Shown: positions 51,845 through 61,332 of the stretch, in pieces
Position numbering within the stretch: the stretch's first letter is position 1
Layout: every line of letters begins with the position of its first letter
DNA from: Lachnospiraceae bacterium UBA3850
GTDB lineage: Bacteria; Bacillota; Clostridia; Lachnospirales; Lachnospiraceae
Assembly (NCBI GenBank): GCA_002392655.1
Contig: DGHK01000036.1
Location: 1-64,000 of the forward strand
DNA length: 64,000 nucleotides
Direction of reading: 5' to 3'
Notes under the pieces: generated by a model
The model's database searches: none
What the model was told of the DNA's origin: nothing
What the model saw: only the letters and a program-made list of their open reading frames with translations
Made by a program: the position numbers and the translations under genes

Positions 51845-52639
51845 CTATCTATCCCTTAGTCTGTCATCAATCTCACTCTCTGATAATCCATTGAAGAGTA
51901 TACACCTTTCTGAAAAATTCATAAAATACTCATAACATAGACTAAAAGTTATCTCCCCATCTTCACTATCCATTATTATTTCAATTTCCGAAAAGTTTTC
52001 ACCATTTTTTTCGACATATTCTTTATATTTAAATCCATAGTGATCGGCTATATTTTGCGCAAAGCTATCTATATCAAGATCTTCTATTGTACTTTCATTG
52101 CATGAAAATCCAAGCAGCTTACCTGTTTCATCATCGATATATATCTGCACATATGTTGAATTATATAAAAATATATTACAGTACCACGCATAAAACATAT
52201 TATCATTAGTAGTATCCATAAACAGCACTGGTTCAATTCTTGTATTTTTTTCATCTATAAAACGTTTAAAATCATCCAGGCTTACTATATTCTGATTATT
52301 ATCAGTACAACAGCTTCTAAATAATTCGTAATAGTGTTCAATGCATTTTTCTAATGCCGTATCTTGATCCATTTCAAACTTACTATCTATATATCCGAAG
52401 ACTTCAGTATATGAATTATTCCATATCAAATCGTCTGCTATACTGACTCTGTCGAAAAACCCCACTTTATCCTGAACAATTTTGATAGGAGTTGATGTAT
52501 AATGACTTTCCTGGTCTTTCATTCTATGGTCTCTCAATGATATAACCAGGTTAGGGTATCCAAATGCAATTAAGACTACAAACAGCATCGCTACTATGCC
52601 CGTTATACTACAGAGGAGTTTCTTTTTTTTCTTACTCAT
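51845..52639 (-). CDS. Membrane-anchored hypothetical protein of a two-component operon
   Basis: A 264-residue protein with a Lys-rich start, one helix at about residues 8-30 and an extracytoplasmic rest. I do not recognise the domain. It has acidic and aromatic stretches (VFGYIDSKFEMDQDTALEKC, VQIYIDDETGKLLGFSCNES) recalling PepSY-like or two-component accessory folds. The start overlaps the kinase stop by 8 bp, so it belongs to that operon. A ligand-binding or kinase-inhibiting partner, as YycH/YycI are for WalK, is an analogy only. Confidence 0.75.
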   Translation of the reverse strand: MSKKKKKLLCSITGIVAMLFVVLIAFGYPNLVISLRDHRMKDQESHYTSTPIKIVQDKVGFFDRVSIADDLIWNNSYTEVFGYIDSKFEMDQDTALEKCIEHYYELFRSCCTDNNQNIVSLDDFKRFIDEKNTRIEPVLFMDTTNDNMFYAWYCNIFLYNSTYVQIYIDDETGKLLGFSCNESTIEDLDIDSFAQNIADHYGFKYKEYVEKNGENFSEIEIIMDSEDGEITFSLCYEYFMNFSERCILFNGLSESEIDDRLRDR

Positions 52640-54047
52640 TTATTCTTCCCCCTCTCAGTGTAACTTCTATCCTTGTGCCTTTTCCTAACTCGCTTTGAAT
52701 ATCTAAACTGCCATTATGAAGTTCTATTATTTTGGCTACAATTGAAAGACCCAATCCGGCACCACCCTGAGCTCTGGATCTGGCTTTATCAACTCTGTAA
52801 AACGCCTCTGTAACCTTCTTTATCGCTTCCTCTGGCATACCCTTTCCATCATCCGATATAGCAATGATCGTTCCATCCTCAGTCATAGACTGTTCAACTT
52901 CTATATGACCATTTCCTTCGATTGCCTTTCTGCTATTATCTATCAGATTGATAATCAAGGTTCTGACAAGATCCTGTTCCAGAAGTGCATAGCCTTTTTC
53001 AGTTTTCAGAGATATATCTATTCCTGCCTCCTTAAGTCCGGGTCTAAGGTGTTCAACTATATCCTTTGTTATCTCCATCGGACTACACTTCGCAAGCTCC
53101 ACCTTATCCTTATCCATAACAAAAAGCTGCAGAAGCTTAAGTGATAGATTCTCCAGCCTCTTCGCCTCAGAGTGGATATAATCAAGAGCATCCTCTTTAT
53201 CCTCATCGCTTAATTCCTGAGTCATCAAAAGCTCCGAATAACCAATAATAGATGTCATAGGCGTTTTTAATTCATGAGTAAACGCCCCCATAAATCTGTC
53301 CTTTTCTCTGGCAGCTTCCTCCAGAAGCTCGACATTCTCTTCCATGCTTTCAGCCATTCGGTCAAAGTCCTGTGACAAGCCACCTATCTCATCCAATCTC
53401 TTGATATTTGAACGATAAGAATAGTTTCCGTCTGCTATAGCATTGGTGGCCTTTGCAAGCTTTGAAAGTGGTCGTACCATGATACTTGAGACGATCCATG
53501 TTGTAATTATTGTAACAAATACTATAACTAAAAATGAGTTCCTGTATATTCTGAGCATACTTCTTCTCATTTCATAAATATGCTCAGCATCCTTAATGAA
53601 ACAGAGATAATATTTATTATTTTCTACAGTTAAGCAAGACGAACACACTATATATCTAATGCTCTTCTTTTCCTTTTTATAATAAACATAGATATCATCA
53701 TCACCTTTTATACCATTTTTGATTTTTTTTATATCGACATCTTTTGAAGCCTGACCTGAAGAATAAAGAACAGCTTCATCCTTATAGAGCATATAAATGT
53801 CCGAAGACTCCCCCTCAGACTCCAGCTTTTTCATCATTTCTATGATTGACTCATCATCAAACTCCTCATTTCCATCAGCTACTATACCGATGATTCCCCT
53901 TACTCTCTGAAGACTTTCTACAGCTTCCTTTTCTTCTCTCTCAAAGGACTGCTGGTAAGTACGGTAGATAATAATAGATGCCCCTAAACTAAAGGTAATA
54001 GTTAATAGAATTGTAATGACAAGAACCAGCTTTAATTTATAACTCAA
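52632..54047 (-). CDS. Sensor histidine kinase with HAMP
   Basis: A 471-residue kinase. Helices at about 7-28 and 168-190 bound an extracytoplasmic sensor of about 140 residues. A HAMP (VRPLSKLAKATNAIADGNYS) and a short coiled coil lead to the H-box FTHELKTPMTSI with His258. The ATPase domain has DNSRKAI, a DDGKGMPEEA G1 box, VTEAFYRVDKARSRAQGG and AGLGLSIVAKI. It lies 24 bp after its response regulator, and the membrane accessory gene follows. The signal is unknown. Confidence 0.93.
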   Translation of the reverse strand: MSYKLKLVLVITILLTITFSLGASIIIYRTYQQSFEREEKEAVESLQRVRGIIGIVADGNEEFDDESIIEMMKKLESEGESSDIYMLYKDEAVLYSSGQASKDVDIKKIKNGIKGDDDIYVYYKKEKKSIRYIVCSSCLTVENNKYYLCFIKDAEHIYEMRRSMLRIYRNSFLVIVFVTIITTWIVSSIMVRPLSKLAKATNAIADGNYSYRSNIKRLDEIGGLSQDFDRMAESMEENVELLEEAAREKDRFMGAFTHELKTPMTSIIGYSELLMTQELSDEDKEDALDYIHSEAKRLENLSLKLLQLFVMDKDKVELAKCSPMEITKDIVEHLRPGLKEAGIDISLKTEKGYALLEQDLVRTLIINLIDNSRKAIEGNGHIEVEQSMTEDGTIIAISDDGKGMPEEAIKKVTEAFYRVDKARSRAQGGAGLGLSIVAKIIELHNGSLDIQSELGKGTRIEVTLRGGRINE

Positions 54048-54071
54048 ACTTCTTTCCTCTTCTTTCTCATC

Positions 54072-54725
54072 CTACATATCTAAACGATAACCAACCTTAC
54101 TTACAGTTCTGAGTTCTTTCTCCAGTCCCGCTTTTTTTCGAAGTCTCTGAACATGAAGATCAACAGTCTTGCTACCAAACTCCATCTCTCCACCCCATAC
54201 CTTTTCATATATCGCATCTCTGTATAGAGCTGTATTTGGAGTTCTGAGGAACAGAAGAAGAAGATCAAATTCCTTTGGTGTAAGCTCTATCTCTTTGCCA
54301 TCACGACTCACGGTATTAGAAGAAACATCTACGCTTAGTCCATTTAAATCAAAATGATCTTCAGTCTTATTATATCGCCTCAGAACAACCTCAACTCTTG
54401 CAATCAGCTCTGCTACCTCAAATGGCTTAACGATATAATCCTCTGCCCCCATCCTTAGTCCCTTCACTCTGTTCTCCAGGGCATTCATTGCAGTCAAAAA
54501 AATGACCGGGATACTAAGTGGTCTGATATACTCCATCAGCTCAAATCCATCAGCCTTTGGAAGCATTATATCAAGAAGGATTATATCATATACGTTACTG
54601 TCTATCTTATCGATAGCCTCATTTCCGTCATAAGCCATATCACACGTGTAACCGGCGTTGGTAAGACTTACCCTTATCAGATTGGATATGGGTTTCTCAT
54701 CCTCTACGATCAATACTTTTATCAT
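54072..54725 (-). CDS. OmpR-family response regulator
   Basis: A 217-residue regulator from the ATG at 54725, which has GAGG 7 bp upstream; a GTG three bases earlier is possible. The receiver has E-D at the start and the phospho-acceptor Asp in IILLDIMLPKADG, followed by VIFLTA and KPF. The winged helix ends RTVSKVGYRLDM. It is first of the operon regulator-kinase-accessory(-HPt). Confidence 0.94.
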   Translation of the reverse strand: MIKVLIVEDEKPISNLIRVSLTNAGYTCDMAYDGNEAIDKIDSNVYDIILLDIMLPKADGFELMEYIRPLSIPVIFLTAMNALENRVKGLRMGAEDYIVKPFEVAELIARVEVVLRRYNKTEDHFDLNGLSVDVSSNTVSRDGKEIELTPKEFDLLLLFLRTPNTALYRDAIYEKVWGGEMEFGSKTVDLHVQRLRKKAGLEKELRTVSKVGYRLDM

Positions 54726-54875
54726 CACATAACCTCACTTATTATCCCGGATATAGTCACTCGTTTCTTAGTTTACTTACTGGAATATCGTATCATAAAT
54801 CGAACGTTTTTTCGAGTGTATTATCTCAATATTCAGTTGTCTTAAAAATACACACTTTGGTTTATTTATTTAACA

Positions 54876-56247
54876 TTATTTATTCTCGTTTACGTATGTA
54901 GAAACTCTATCCTGAATGAGAGCACTTACATCATCAAGTGACTTATCCCAGGTAAACTCATCAACATATACATCAAATACATCTTTTCTTGTTGGTATAC
55001 CATTTGAAGCAACATATGTTTTACTCTGACCCTCCTCTGTAAAGAGATATCTGACAAAGTCCCATGCAGCTTCCTTGTTTTCACACTGAGTTGACATTGC
55101 AACACCACTCGTGAGACGGAATATACCATCTGATTTTCTGTTGCATGGATATCCCTTGAAGGAGAAATCGCCATCAAATGCATTTTTATATGCAGTATAG
55201 ATATTTGGATCTATACAATAAGCGGTAACAAGCATTTCTTCGCCACTATTTAATGCTTCTGTATCTGACTTAACACTTATTTCTTCGCTGTTAGTTCCGG
55301 TGTTACACATAGCCAGCAGGTCTTTAAACTCCTGTGAATCAAACGAACATTCACCCTTATTCCAGTCTATATAATCATCCGCAATTCCGCCCCACATAAA
55401 TCCACTGAGCATCATATCCTTATTATTCGCTCCAAATATCTGTGAGCCTTCCGGAAGTGAATCAACGCACTGCTTCATCTCATTCATAGTCCAGCCGCTT
55501 TCTTCACCAACTACGGATTTTTTACCGGCTAATGAATATATATCTACACTCGAACATGTATAGTAAAGTTTACCATCCACGAGCATGTTATTATATACTG
55601 AAGGAACTATCATCGCAGCCCATAGATGCCATAGTGAGTACAGTTTTATCAGCAATTTCCGAAGGATCAGCCTTTGCAATTCTTTCAAGCTCAGGATTAT
55701 CCACATAATTTGCATCAAATCCTCTGCATATAAAGCTTTCGCTATTTACGGCTTCAAAGTACCTTGTACTACTCTTGTTTATTCCTGCTACACTGTATGT
55801 GAGCACCTCTGTCGATTTATTACTGTCGTAATTATATCCATAGAGACAACTGTCTGTGGAATAGTAGAAATCATACCCATCTGTTCCTGTCAGGATTCCA
55901 ACATCATAGCTGGCTATTATTCCACCTAAATTCTGGCCCTCATCAAGTTTACCACTAGCCGGATCAAACTTACGAAATGACAAGTCACATTTTCCTTCAC
56001 CTACCTCGGCTGATGTAGAGATTATAACATCTCCATTTGCATCAACTCCCATAAAATTGTAGATATTATCAATTGAAGTTTCATTTATCTTATTAAGTTC
56101 CTGATCATAAACCCTTATTTGGTTATCATTTACAACCATCACAAAGTTTCCGTCTTTATCACAAACTATATCACTTACGTAATCATCCTGGCTGCCACTT
56201 AGCACTGAATAATCCTTGTTATTTTTTACGGATGCATAATAAAACAA
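54876..56247 (-). pseudogene. Decayed extracellular solute-binding protein gene (propeller plus SBP)
   Basis: Two overlapping frames together encode one damaged protein. The upstream part (56247-55591) is propeller-like (YVSDIVCDKDGNFVMVVND) and ends in the hinge typical before an SBP domain (ADKTVLTMASMGCDD). The downstream part (sensible from about 55610 to 54876) resumes late in a sugar-type SBP domain (VDGKLYYTCSSVDIYSLAG, GWTMNEM, EAAWDFVRYLFTEEGQSKTY). About 100 residues in the middle and the frame are lost at about 55600-55620, and the signal peptide is missing. No permease genes remain nearby. It looks like a dying orphan. Confidence 0.85.
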
Positions 56248-56364
56248 AAAAACCTCAAAATGGCATCAAAATAAAAAATATTTAAAAATAATAAAAAATC
56301 TTTTAAAAACTGTGATAAGATACAGAATGATTCAAGTGAAATAAAGGAAGAGATAGGATAGAAA

Positions 56365-57120
56365 ATGTTAGCGAATTATCATACACATACAACCAGATGT
56401 AAACATGCACAGGGAACTGAAAGAGAATATATAGAGCGCGCGATAAGCTGCGGTTTTAAAACACTTGGTTTTTCTGATCATGTTCCACTGCCCGCTTCAT
56501 ACGGTTTCAATGTTACTGCAAGAATGGAGCTTTCTGAGATATCAGACTACACATCTACACTTGTTAAACTCAGGGAGGAATATAAGAACGATATAGATAT
56601 ACTGATAGGTTATGAGGTTGAATACACACCAACATATTTCAGTGAAATTCTTTCTATGCTGAAAAAGTACCCCTATGATTATATAATTCAAGGTCAGCAT
56701 TTTGTCGAGGGAAAGAATAGTGATTTTTATGCCGGCGAACCGACTGATGATATCATATATATAGAAGACTTTGTTAAAACAACCATAGAAGGAATGAAAA
56801 CCGGAGAATTTATGTATCTCGCCCACCCTGATCTGGTCAAATATACCGGATCAGATGAGGTTTACTGTGAGAAGATGCGATCGATAATAGAGACTGCCGA
56901 GGAAAACGATATACCTCTGGAGGTAAATATGTATGGATTCTCCGACCACCGAAATTACCCTGACGAAAGATTCTGGAAAATGGTTTCTGATTATAATATA
57001 AGAGTTATTCTCGGCTGCGATGCACATAAACCAGAAATGATAATACAGCCCGAAAACGTTCCCGGGCTGATCGAGTTTTTACAAAGAAATAATATCTATG
57101 AAAAAATCATACAGGAATAG
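56365..57120 (+). CDS. PHP-family histidinol-phosphatase (HisJ/HisK type)
   Basis: A 251-residue PHP-domain protein. Metal-ligand motifs are NYHTHTTRCKHA at the start, FSDHVPLP, a YEVEYTP strand, IIQGQHFV, YLAHPDLV and LGCDAHKP near the end. The set is complete for the trinuclear site. HisJ-type enzymes dephosphorylate L-histidinol phosphate. No other his genes are in the window, so the assignment rests on family alone; other phosphatase substrates are possible. A GGAAGAGATAGGA purine tract precedes the ATG. The last 14 bp overlap the convergent larE gene. Confidence 0.9.
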   Translation: MLANYHTHTTRCKHAQGTEREYIERAISCGFKTLGFSDHVPLPASYGFNVTARMELSEISDYTSTLVKLREEYKNDIDILIGYEVEYTPTYFSEILSMLKKYPYDYIIQGQHFVEGKNSDFYAGEPTDDIIYIEDFVKTTIEGMKTGEFMYLAHPDLVKYTGSDEVYCEKMRSIIETAEENDIPLEVNMYGFSDHRNYPDERFWKMVSDYNIRVILGCDAHKPEMIIQPENVPGLIEFLQRNNIYEKIIQE

Positions 57121-57934
57121 TTTCATTCATACTGCCCATTCGGTAGCCTCGCATATCAAGTGTGACAAACATAAAACCTATCTCTTTAAAACGAGCAAAC
57201 ACTTTATCTCTGACTTCATCTGATGCAAGTCTTGTTATATCCTCAGCTGGAACCTCTATCCTTGCAAGCTTACCATGCACCCTGACTCTTTCCTGAACGA
57301 AGCCCAGTTCTATCAAAAACTGTTCTGCTTCGTCTATCATTTTGAGCTTATCCTTAGTGATTTCATCACCATAAGCAAATCTTGATGCCAGACATGCGTA
57401 TGCCGGTTTGCTCCAGGTCGGAAGTCCAAGAGCTTTGGATATCTCTCTTATCTCATCCTTATAAAGTCCAACCTGCCTTAGAGGACACTCAACTTTAAGC
57501 TCCTCTGCCGCCTTAAGTCCGGGACGATAATCACCCAGATCATCCATGTTGGAGCCCTCGGCTACATGCTCTATCCCATTTTCCTTTGCAATCCTGATTA
57601 TATCTGAAAAAATACCACGCTTACAGAAATAGCATCTCTCAGGGCTGTTATGTCTAAAGCCTTCTTCTTTAAATGGATCAGCCTGAAACATAATCTGCTT
57701 TATTCCATGTGACTCGCAAAAATCCTTTGCTTCTTTTTTTTCTCTTTCCGGCACAACTGCATCTATGCTGGTAACTGCAATCGCTCTGCTTCCAAGCTCC
57801 TGATGTGCAATCTCAAGTAGAAGTGTCGAGTCTACTCCACCTGAGAAACCGACAGCCAGTGACCCTAAGCTTCTTATATACTCACGAAGCTCCTCAAGCT
57901 TCTTCAAAGTTTCAGAATTTAATACTTCTTTCAT
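57107..57934 (-). CDS. larE: LarE, ATP-dependent sacrificial sulfur transferase
   Basis: A 275-residue PP-loop protein. The ATP site is FSGGVDSTLL (residues about 28-37). SPERCYFCKRGIF and WSKPAYACLASRFAYGDEIT match LarE; the Cys in ACLASR corresponds to the sacrificial cysteine of Lactiplantibacillus LarE. The enzyme thiolates the pyridinium cofactor precursor, giving its own sulfur, for the nickel-pincer nucleotide of lactate racemase. LarA, LarB and LarC are not in this window, so partners lie elsewhere. It overlaps the convergent PHP gene at the 3' end. Confidence 0.93.
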   Translation of the reverse strand: MKEVLNSETLKKLEELREYIRSLGSLAVGFSGGVDSTLLLEIAHQELGSRAIAVTSIDAVVPEREKKEAKDFCESHGIKQIMFQADPFKEEGFRHNSPERCYFCKRGIFSDIIRIAKENGIEHVAEGSNMDDLGDYRPGLKAAEELKVECPLRQVGLYKDEIREISKALGLPTWSKPAYACLASRFAYGDEITKDKLKMIDEAEQFLIELGFVQERVRVHGKLARIEVPAEDITRLASDEVRDKVFARFKEIGFMFVTLDMRGYRMGSMNETIPV

Positions 57935-57978
57935 TCTTATAACAAACCTTATATATTACATATATACTATTAATACTA

Positions 57979-59058
57979 CTAGCCACGATATCTCTTGTTA
58001 CCCGGTTTTGAATAATATTCCATCTTATCCTTATACATCATTTCATCAGATTCTCTGGTCATATCATCTATATTTTTTGGACCATTTGGTCTATAGCTGT
58101 AACCTATGGCACAGTGATATCTGGTTTCGGATACTTTGCTTCGGATACATTCTATAAGACTTTTAACCTCCGCCTCGGTTGATTTTCTGCACAGAATTAC
58201 AAATTCGTCGCCACCAAGTCTGTAAACAAAATCCTTTGATGATGCAGCTTTAATAAAACAATCAGCAAGAGTTTCCAGTGCAACGTCACCAGCAGTATGC
58301 CCCTCCGTATCATTTATCTCCTTCAGTCCATTCATATCAATTGATACAAGTGCATTTATTTCCTTCGGTGCATTTTTGACGGATGCATAAAAGGATTGTC
58401 GATTCAAAAGCCCCGTCAGCGAATCCTTTTCTGTAAGCTGAAGAATTGAGAATACATAATATACAAACAATGCTATTGTGATAGTCACACAGAATATCTT
58501 CGAATAGTCCTGTCCAAGAATAAATGGGAGAACAAGTCCCGAAGCAAATGCGAAACACAAGAAACCAATCGGGAATATCTCTGCAGGACGCCTACTGCTT
58601 CTCTTCAGCAGAAGGTACACAAGCATGACTGAATAAAAACCAACCATTATATATGGTAGATACCCAAGTGGTCCTCGCTCAAGCTTTCCATCATCTCCTA
58701 AGCTGAAAACAATTCCGTTAAAAATAGAAATGATGTCCAATATAACAAGAACAATTGCCGGAACAAAAACATACCATGGTACATCCTTAGCAAGAGTATA
58801 TATGATAAATGCAACAACGAGAGGTGTAGCACTATACCTTATGGCCATGAGAATGAGCCGAGCTTCTGTGAATCCACCCATCTCAGTCAAAGAAAACTCT
58901 GCATATACGATCATTGAAAAGATAAACAATATCAAAATCAGAGCGTACATACGAAGTATAGTTCTGTTATCCAAAAATACAGTTGTCCTAAGCAAGACCA
59001 CAAAGGCCAGCAGAACGAGCAGATTTGCCCAGTTCTGAACGATCAACTCACGAATCAT
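57979..59058 (-). CDS. Membrane diguanylate cyclase (GGDEF)
   Basis: A 359-residue protein with seven to eight helices in residues 10-210 and no large sensor loop. A GGDEF domain follows: LTEKDSLTGLLNRQSF, VSIDMNGLKEINDTEGHTAGD, VYRLGGDEFVILCR. The GGDEF site is canonical. It should make c-di-GMP from GTP in response to a membrane signal. It is similar in layout to the protein at 61955. It lies 44 bp after larE in divergent-neutral spacing on the same strand. Confidence 0.92.
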   Translation of the reverse strand: MIRELIVQNWANLLVLLAFVVLLRTTVFLDNRTILRMYALILILFIFSMIVYAEFSLTEMGGFTEARLILMAIRYSATPLVVAFIIYTLAKDVPWYVFVPAIVLVILDIISIFNGIVFSLGDDGKLERGPLGYLPYIMVGFYSVMLVYLLLKRSSRRPAEIFPIGFLCFAFASGLVLPFILGQDYSKIFCVTITIALFVYYVFSILQLTEKDSLTGLLNRQSFYASVKNAPKEINALVSIDMNGLKEINDTEGHTAGDVALETLADCFIKAASSKDFVYRLGGDEFVILCRKSTEAEVKSLIECIRSKVSETRYHCAIGYSYRPNGPKNIDDMTRESDEMMYKDKMEYYSKPGNKRYRG

Positions 59059-59119
59059 TTTCAGATATCCTCTCTTCCTTTTACTACTTTAATGTAGTAT
59101 ATAAGGATATTATCTAAGT

Positions 59120-59797
59120 TTATTTGATAATCGGAAGCACCTCACTCAGCATACCGAACGCAACCTTAGCACTGTTAATAACATTAGTATTAAAGTCTCC
59201 TCCGTCACCTTCGTAGGTATCACTGATACACTTGATGGAGAGGCAGCGTACATCATTCTGGAGGCAGATTCTTGCTATGGCTGCAATCTCCATATCACAG
59301 ATCTGACAGCCAAGTGCCGCAAGTTCCTCCTTATCCTCAACCTTATCTATAAAACGTCCGCCGCTTGCAACCGTTACAATCTTAACAGCAGGCATCTTAT
59401 CAAGTACAAGCCCTCTCAGTCCTGTATCTAACGGAATATACTCATCTTCATATTCCTCATACTGATGTTTCTTAACCGGATCGATAGGTGACACATCATA
59501 ATCATAATTACAAACCTTCTCTACCAGGAAGATGTCATCTACCTTGAGTCCCGGAACGATTGCTCCTGCCACACCGAAATTTATTACGACCCCACAGCCT
59601 GTGTGAAGGATAAGCAGCTGTGTGGCTGCTGCCGCATCAATCTCTCCATAACCAGACATAACTGCCGCAATCTCATGACCATACATTTCCGTATAATATA
59701 CAGTTTTTCCGCCCACCTTCTCCTCAGTGATTTCATGTCCACTTTCCAAGAAGGACTTGAGTTCTCTCTCTATCGCTATAATTATTCCTATCTTCAT
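59120..59797 (-). CDS. mtnN: 5'-methylthioadenosine/S-adenosylhomocysteine nucleosidase
   Basis: A 225-residue enzyme. It shows IGIIIAIERELKSF at the start, MSGYGEIDAAAATQLLI, VINFGVAGAI, FLVEKVCNYDYDVSPID, the catalytic glutamate region CDMEIAAIARI and a late SIKCISDTYEGDGG with the catalytic Asp. It hydrolyses MTA and S-adenosylhomocysteine to adenine and a ribosyl thiol. The latter step feeds autoinducer-2 and recycles by-products of SAM enzymes. Slightly odd changes (IERELKSF for the usual MEEEV) do not touch the catalytic core. Monocistronic. Confidence 0.92.
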   Translation of the reverse strand: MKIGIIIAIERELKSFLESGHEITEEKVGGKTVYYTEMYGHEIAAVMSGYGEIDAAAATQLLILHTGCGVVINFGVAGAIVPGLKVDDIFLVEKVCNYDYDVSPIDPVKKHQYEEYEDEYIPLDTGLRGLVLDKMPAVKIVTVASGGRFIDKVEDKEELAALGCQICDMEIAAIARICLQNDVRCLSIKCISDTYEGDGGDFNTNVINSAKVAFGMLSEVLPIIK

Positions 59798-59904
59798 TAT
59801 TATTCTCCTTGTATTCTAAACAATATACATATCCATTTTATCATAAACTTAGTTGAATTCAATGCAGGAGTTTAATCCAGTGATTATTACTTGGTTATCA
59901 TATT

Positions 59905-60131
59905 TCAATAAATGCAGAGATAATGGTAACTATTCTTGAAATGTATGGTCTGAAGACCGATGTTGCAGAAAACGGCCGCATTGCCGTCGACTTATTCACT
60001 TCACATGAAGCAGGCTACTACTCAGCTGTTTTATGGATATGATGATGCCTGAATTAGATGGACTGGAGGCAACAAAACAAATAAGGAACAGCGGTCACAA
60101 AGATGCGACCACTATTCCTATCATAGCTACT
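59905..60131 (+). pseudogene. Relic of a response-regulator receiver domain
   Basis: Plus-strand sequence encodes receiver-domain text in two frames: SINAEIMVTILEMYG, TDVAENGRIAVDLF and SAV, then after a one-base loss near 60031, MDMMMPELDGLEATKQIRNS and TTIPIIA. The loss turns LMDMMMP into an early stop. The 5' acidic residues and everything after PIIA are gone, and the fragment runs into the end of the aldo-keto reductase gene. The wording is that of hybrid-kinase receivers. The stretch 59798-59904 holds nothing I recognise. Confidence 0.85.
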
Positions 60132-61323
60132 TTTTCTTCTTTCCTTTTCGAAGCATATATTTACGTGCCACACCGATTCCTATCTTATATCTGAGAGGTC
60201 TCAGCGCCTTATCAGCTTCTTTAAGCTTCTCTCTAATAGGAATCTCCTGTGGACAGTGCATCTCACATTTTCCACACTGAACACACTGAGACGGAAATGC
60301 AGGTTCCTTCGTCAAACCAACTGTCTGAGCGTACTGGAATCTGCCCTCACGCTTGCTTTCGGTAAACATGGTATTGTAGCAGGCAAATGCTCCCGGTATA
60401 TCCACACCCTTAGGACACGGCATACAATATCTGCATCCGGTACATCCAACCTTCTCTTTTTCACGTATAGCTTCCTTGACTCCCTCAAGAAGCTTGAAGT
60501 CCTCATCCGTGAAGCTTCCTGCATCGGCTTCACTTGCAGTTTTGCAGTTCTCCTGAACCATCTCCATAGAATTCATACCTGAGAGAACCACCGTAACCTC
60601 AGGCTGATTATACAACCATCTGAAAGCCCACTCAGCAGGTGACCAGCCTTTTTCATTTTGCTTGATAAGCTTCTTCGCTTTTTCCGGCAGCATATTTACC
60701 AGTTTACCACCACGGAGTGGCTCCATGATAACAACAGGAATTCCTTTTTCGGCAGCAGCCTTCAGTCCGCTCACTCCTGCCTGTGTAACCTCATCCAGAT
60801 AATTATACTGTATCTGACAGAAATCCCAGTCATAATCATTCAATATCTTAATAAAGTTCTCCGTATTTCCATGATATGAGAAACCTATATTTCTTATCCT
60901 ACCAGACTTCTTTTTCTCTGCTATCCAATCTAAAATTCCGACATTTTTTAGCTTTTCCCACATAGCTACATCAGTCAGATGATGCATCAGATAATAATCC
61001 ACATGATCTGTCCTGAGTCTGCTAAGCTCTTCTGAAAAATATTTATCAAGCCCTTTTCCGTTTCCGATAAGGTACTGTGGAAGCTTTGTTGCGATATTTA
61101 TCTTATCTCTTATTCCATTTCTCTCTACGATTTCTCCCAGTGCAGCTTCACTTCCGGGATAGATATATGCTGTGTCATAATAATTAACCCCCATTTCGAA
61201 GGCCTTCATAATTTCCTTCTCTGTCTTGTCTATATCTATACTGCTTCCCTTTTTTGTGAATCTCATACATCCATAACCAAGGATAGAGAGTTCATTTCCA
61301 TTCTTATCTTTTCTATACTTCAT
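60127..61323 (-). CDS. Aldo/keto reductase with C-terminal 4Fe-4S domain
   Basis: A 398-residue protein. The N-terminal ~280 residues are an aldo-keto reductase barrel (SILGYGCMRF, NYYDTAYIYPGSE, DHVDYYLMHHL, RNIGFSYHG, VVLSGMNSMEMVQEN). The C-terminal ~110 residues hold two cysteine clusters (CTGCRYCMPCPKGVDIP and CVQCGKCEMHCPQEIP), ferredoxin-type 4Fe-4S sites. This architecture is common in anaerobic Clostridia and probably couples reduced ferredoxin or flavin to carbonyl reduction; the substrate is unknown. The C-terminal Lys-rich tail overlaps the relic described at 59905. Confidence 0.93.
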   Translation of the reverse strand: MKYRKDKNGNELSILGYGCMRFTKKGSSIDIDKTEKEIMKAFEMGVNYYDTAYIYPGSEAALGEIVERNGIRDKINIATKLPQYLIGNGKGLDKYFSEELSRLRTDHVDYYLMHHLTDVAMWEKLKNVGILDWIAEKKKSGRIRNIGFSYHGNTENFIKILNDYDWDFCQIQYNYLDEVTQAGVSGLKAAAEKGIPVVIMEPLRGGKLVNMLPEKAKKLIKQNEKGWSPAEWAFRWLYNQPEVTVVLSGMNSMEMVQENCKTASEADAGSFTDEDFKLLEGVKEAIREKEKVGCTGCRYCMPCPKGVDIPGAFACYNTMFTESKREGRFQYAQTVGLTKEPAFPSQCVQCGKCEMHCPQEIPIREKLKEADKALRPLRYKIGIGVARKYMLRKGKKKK

Positions 61324-61332
61324 AATACTACC

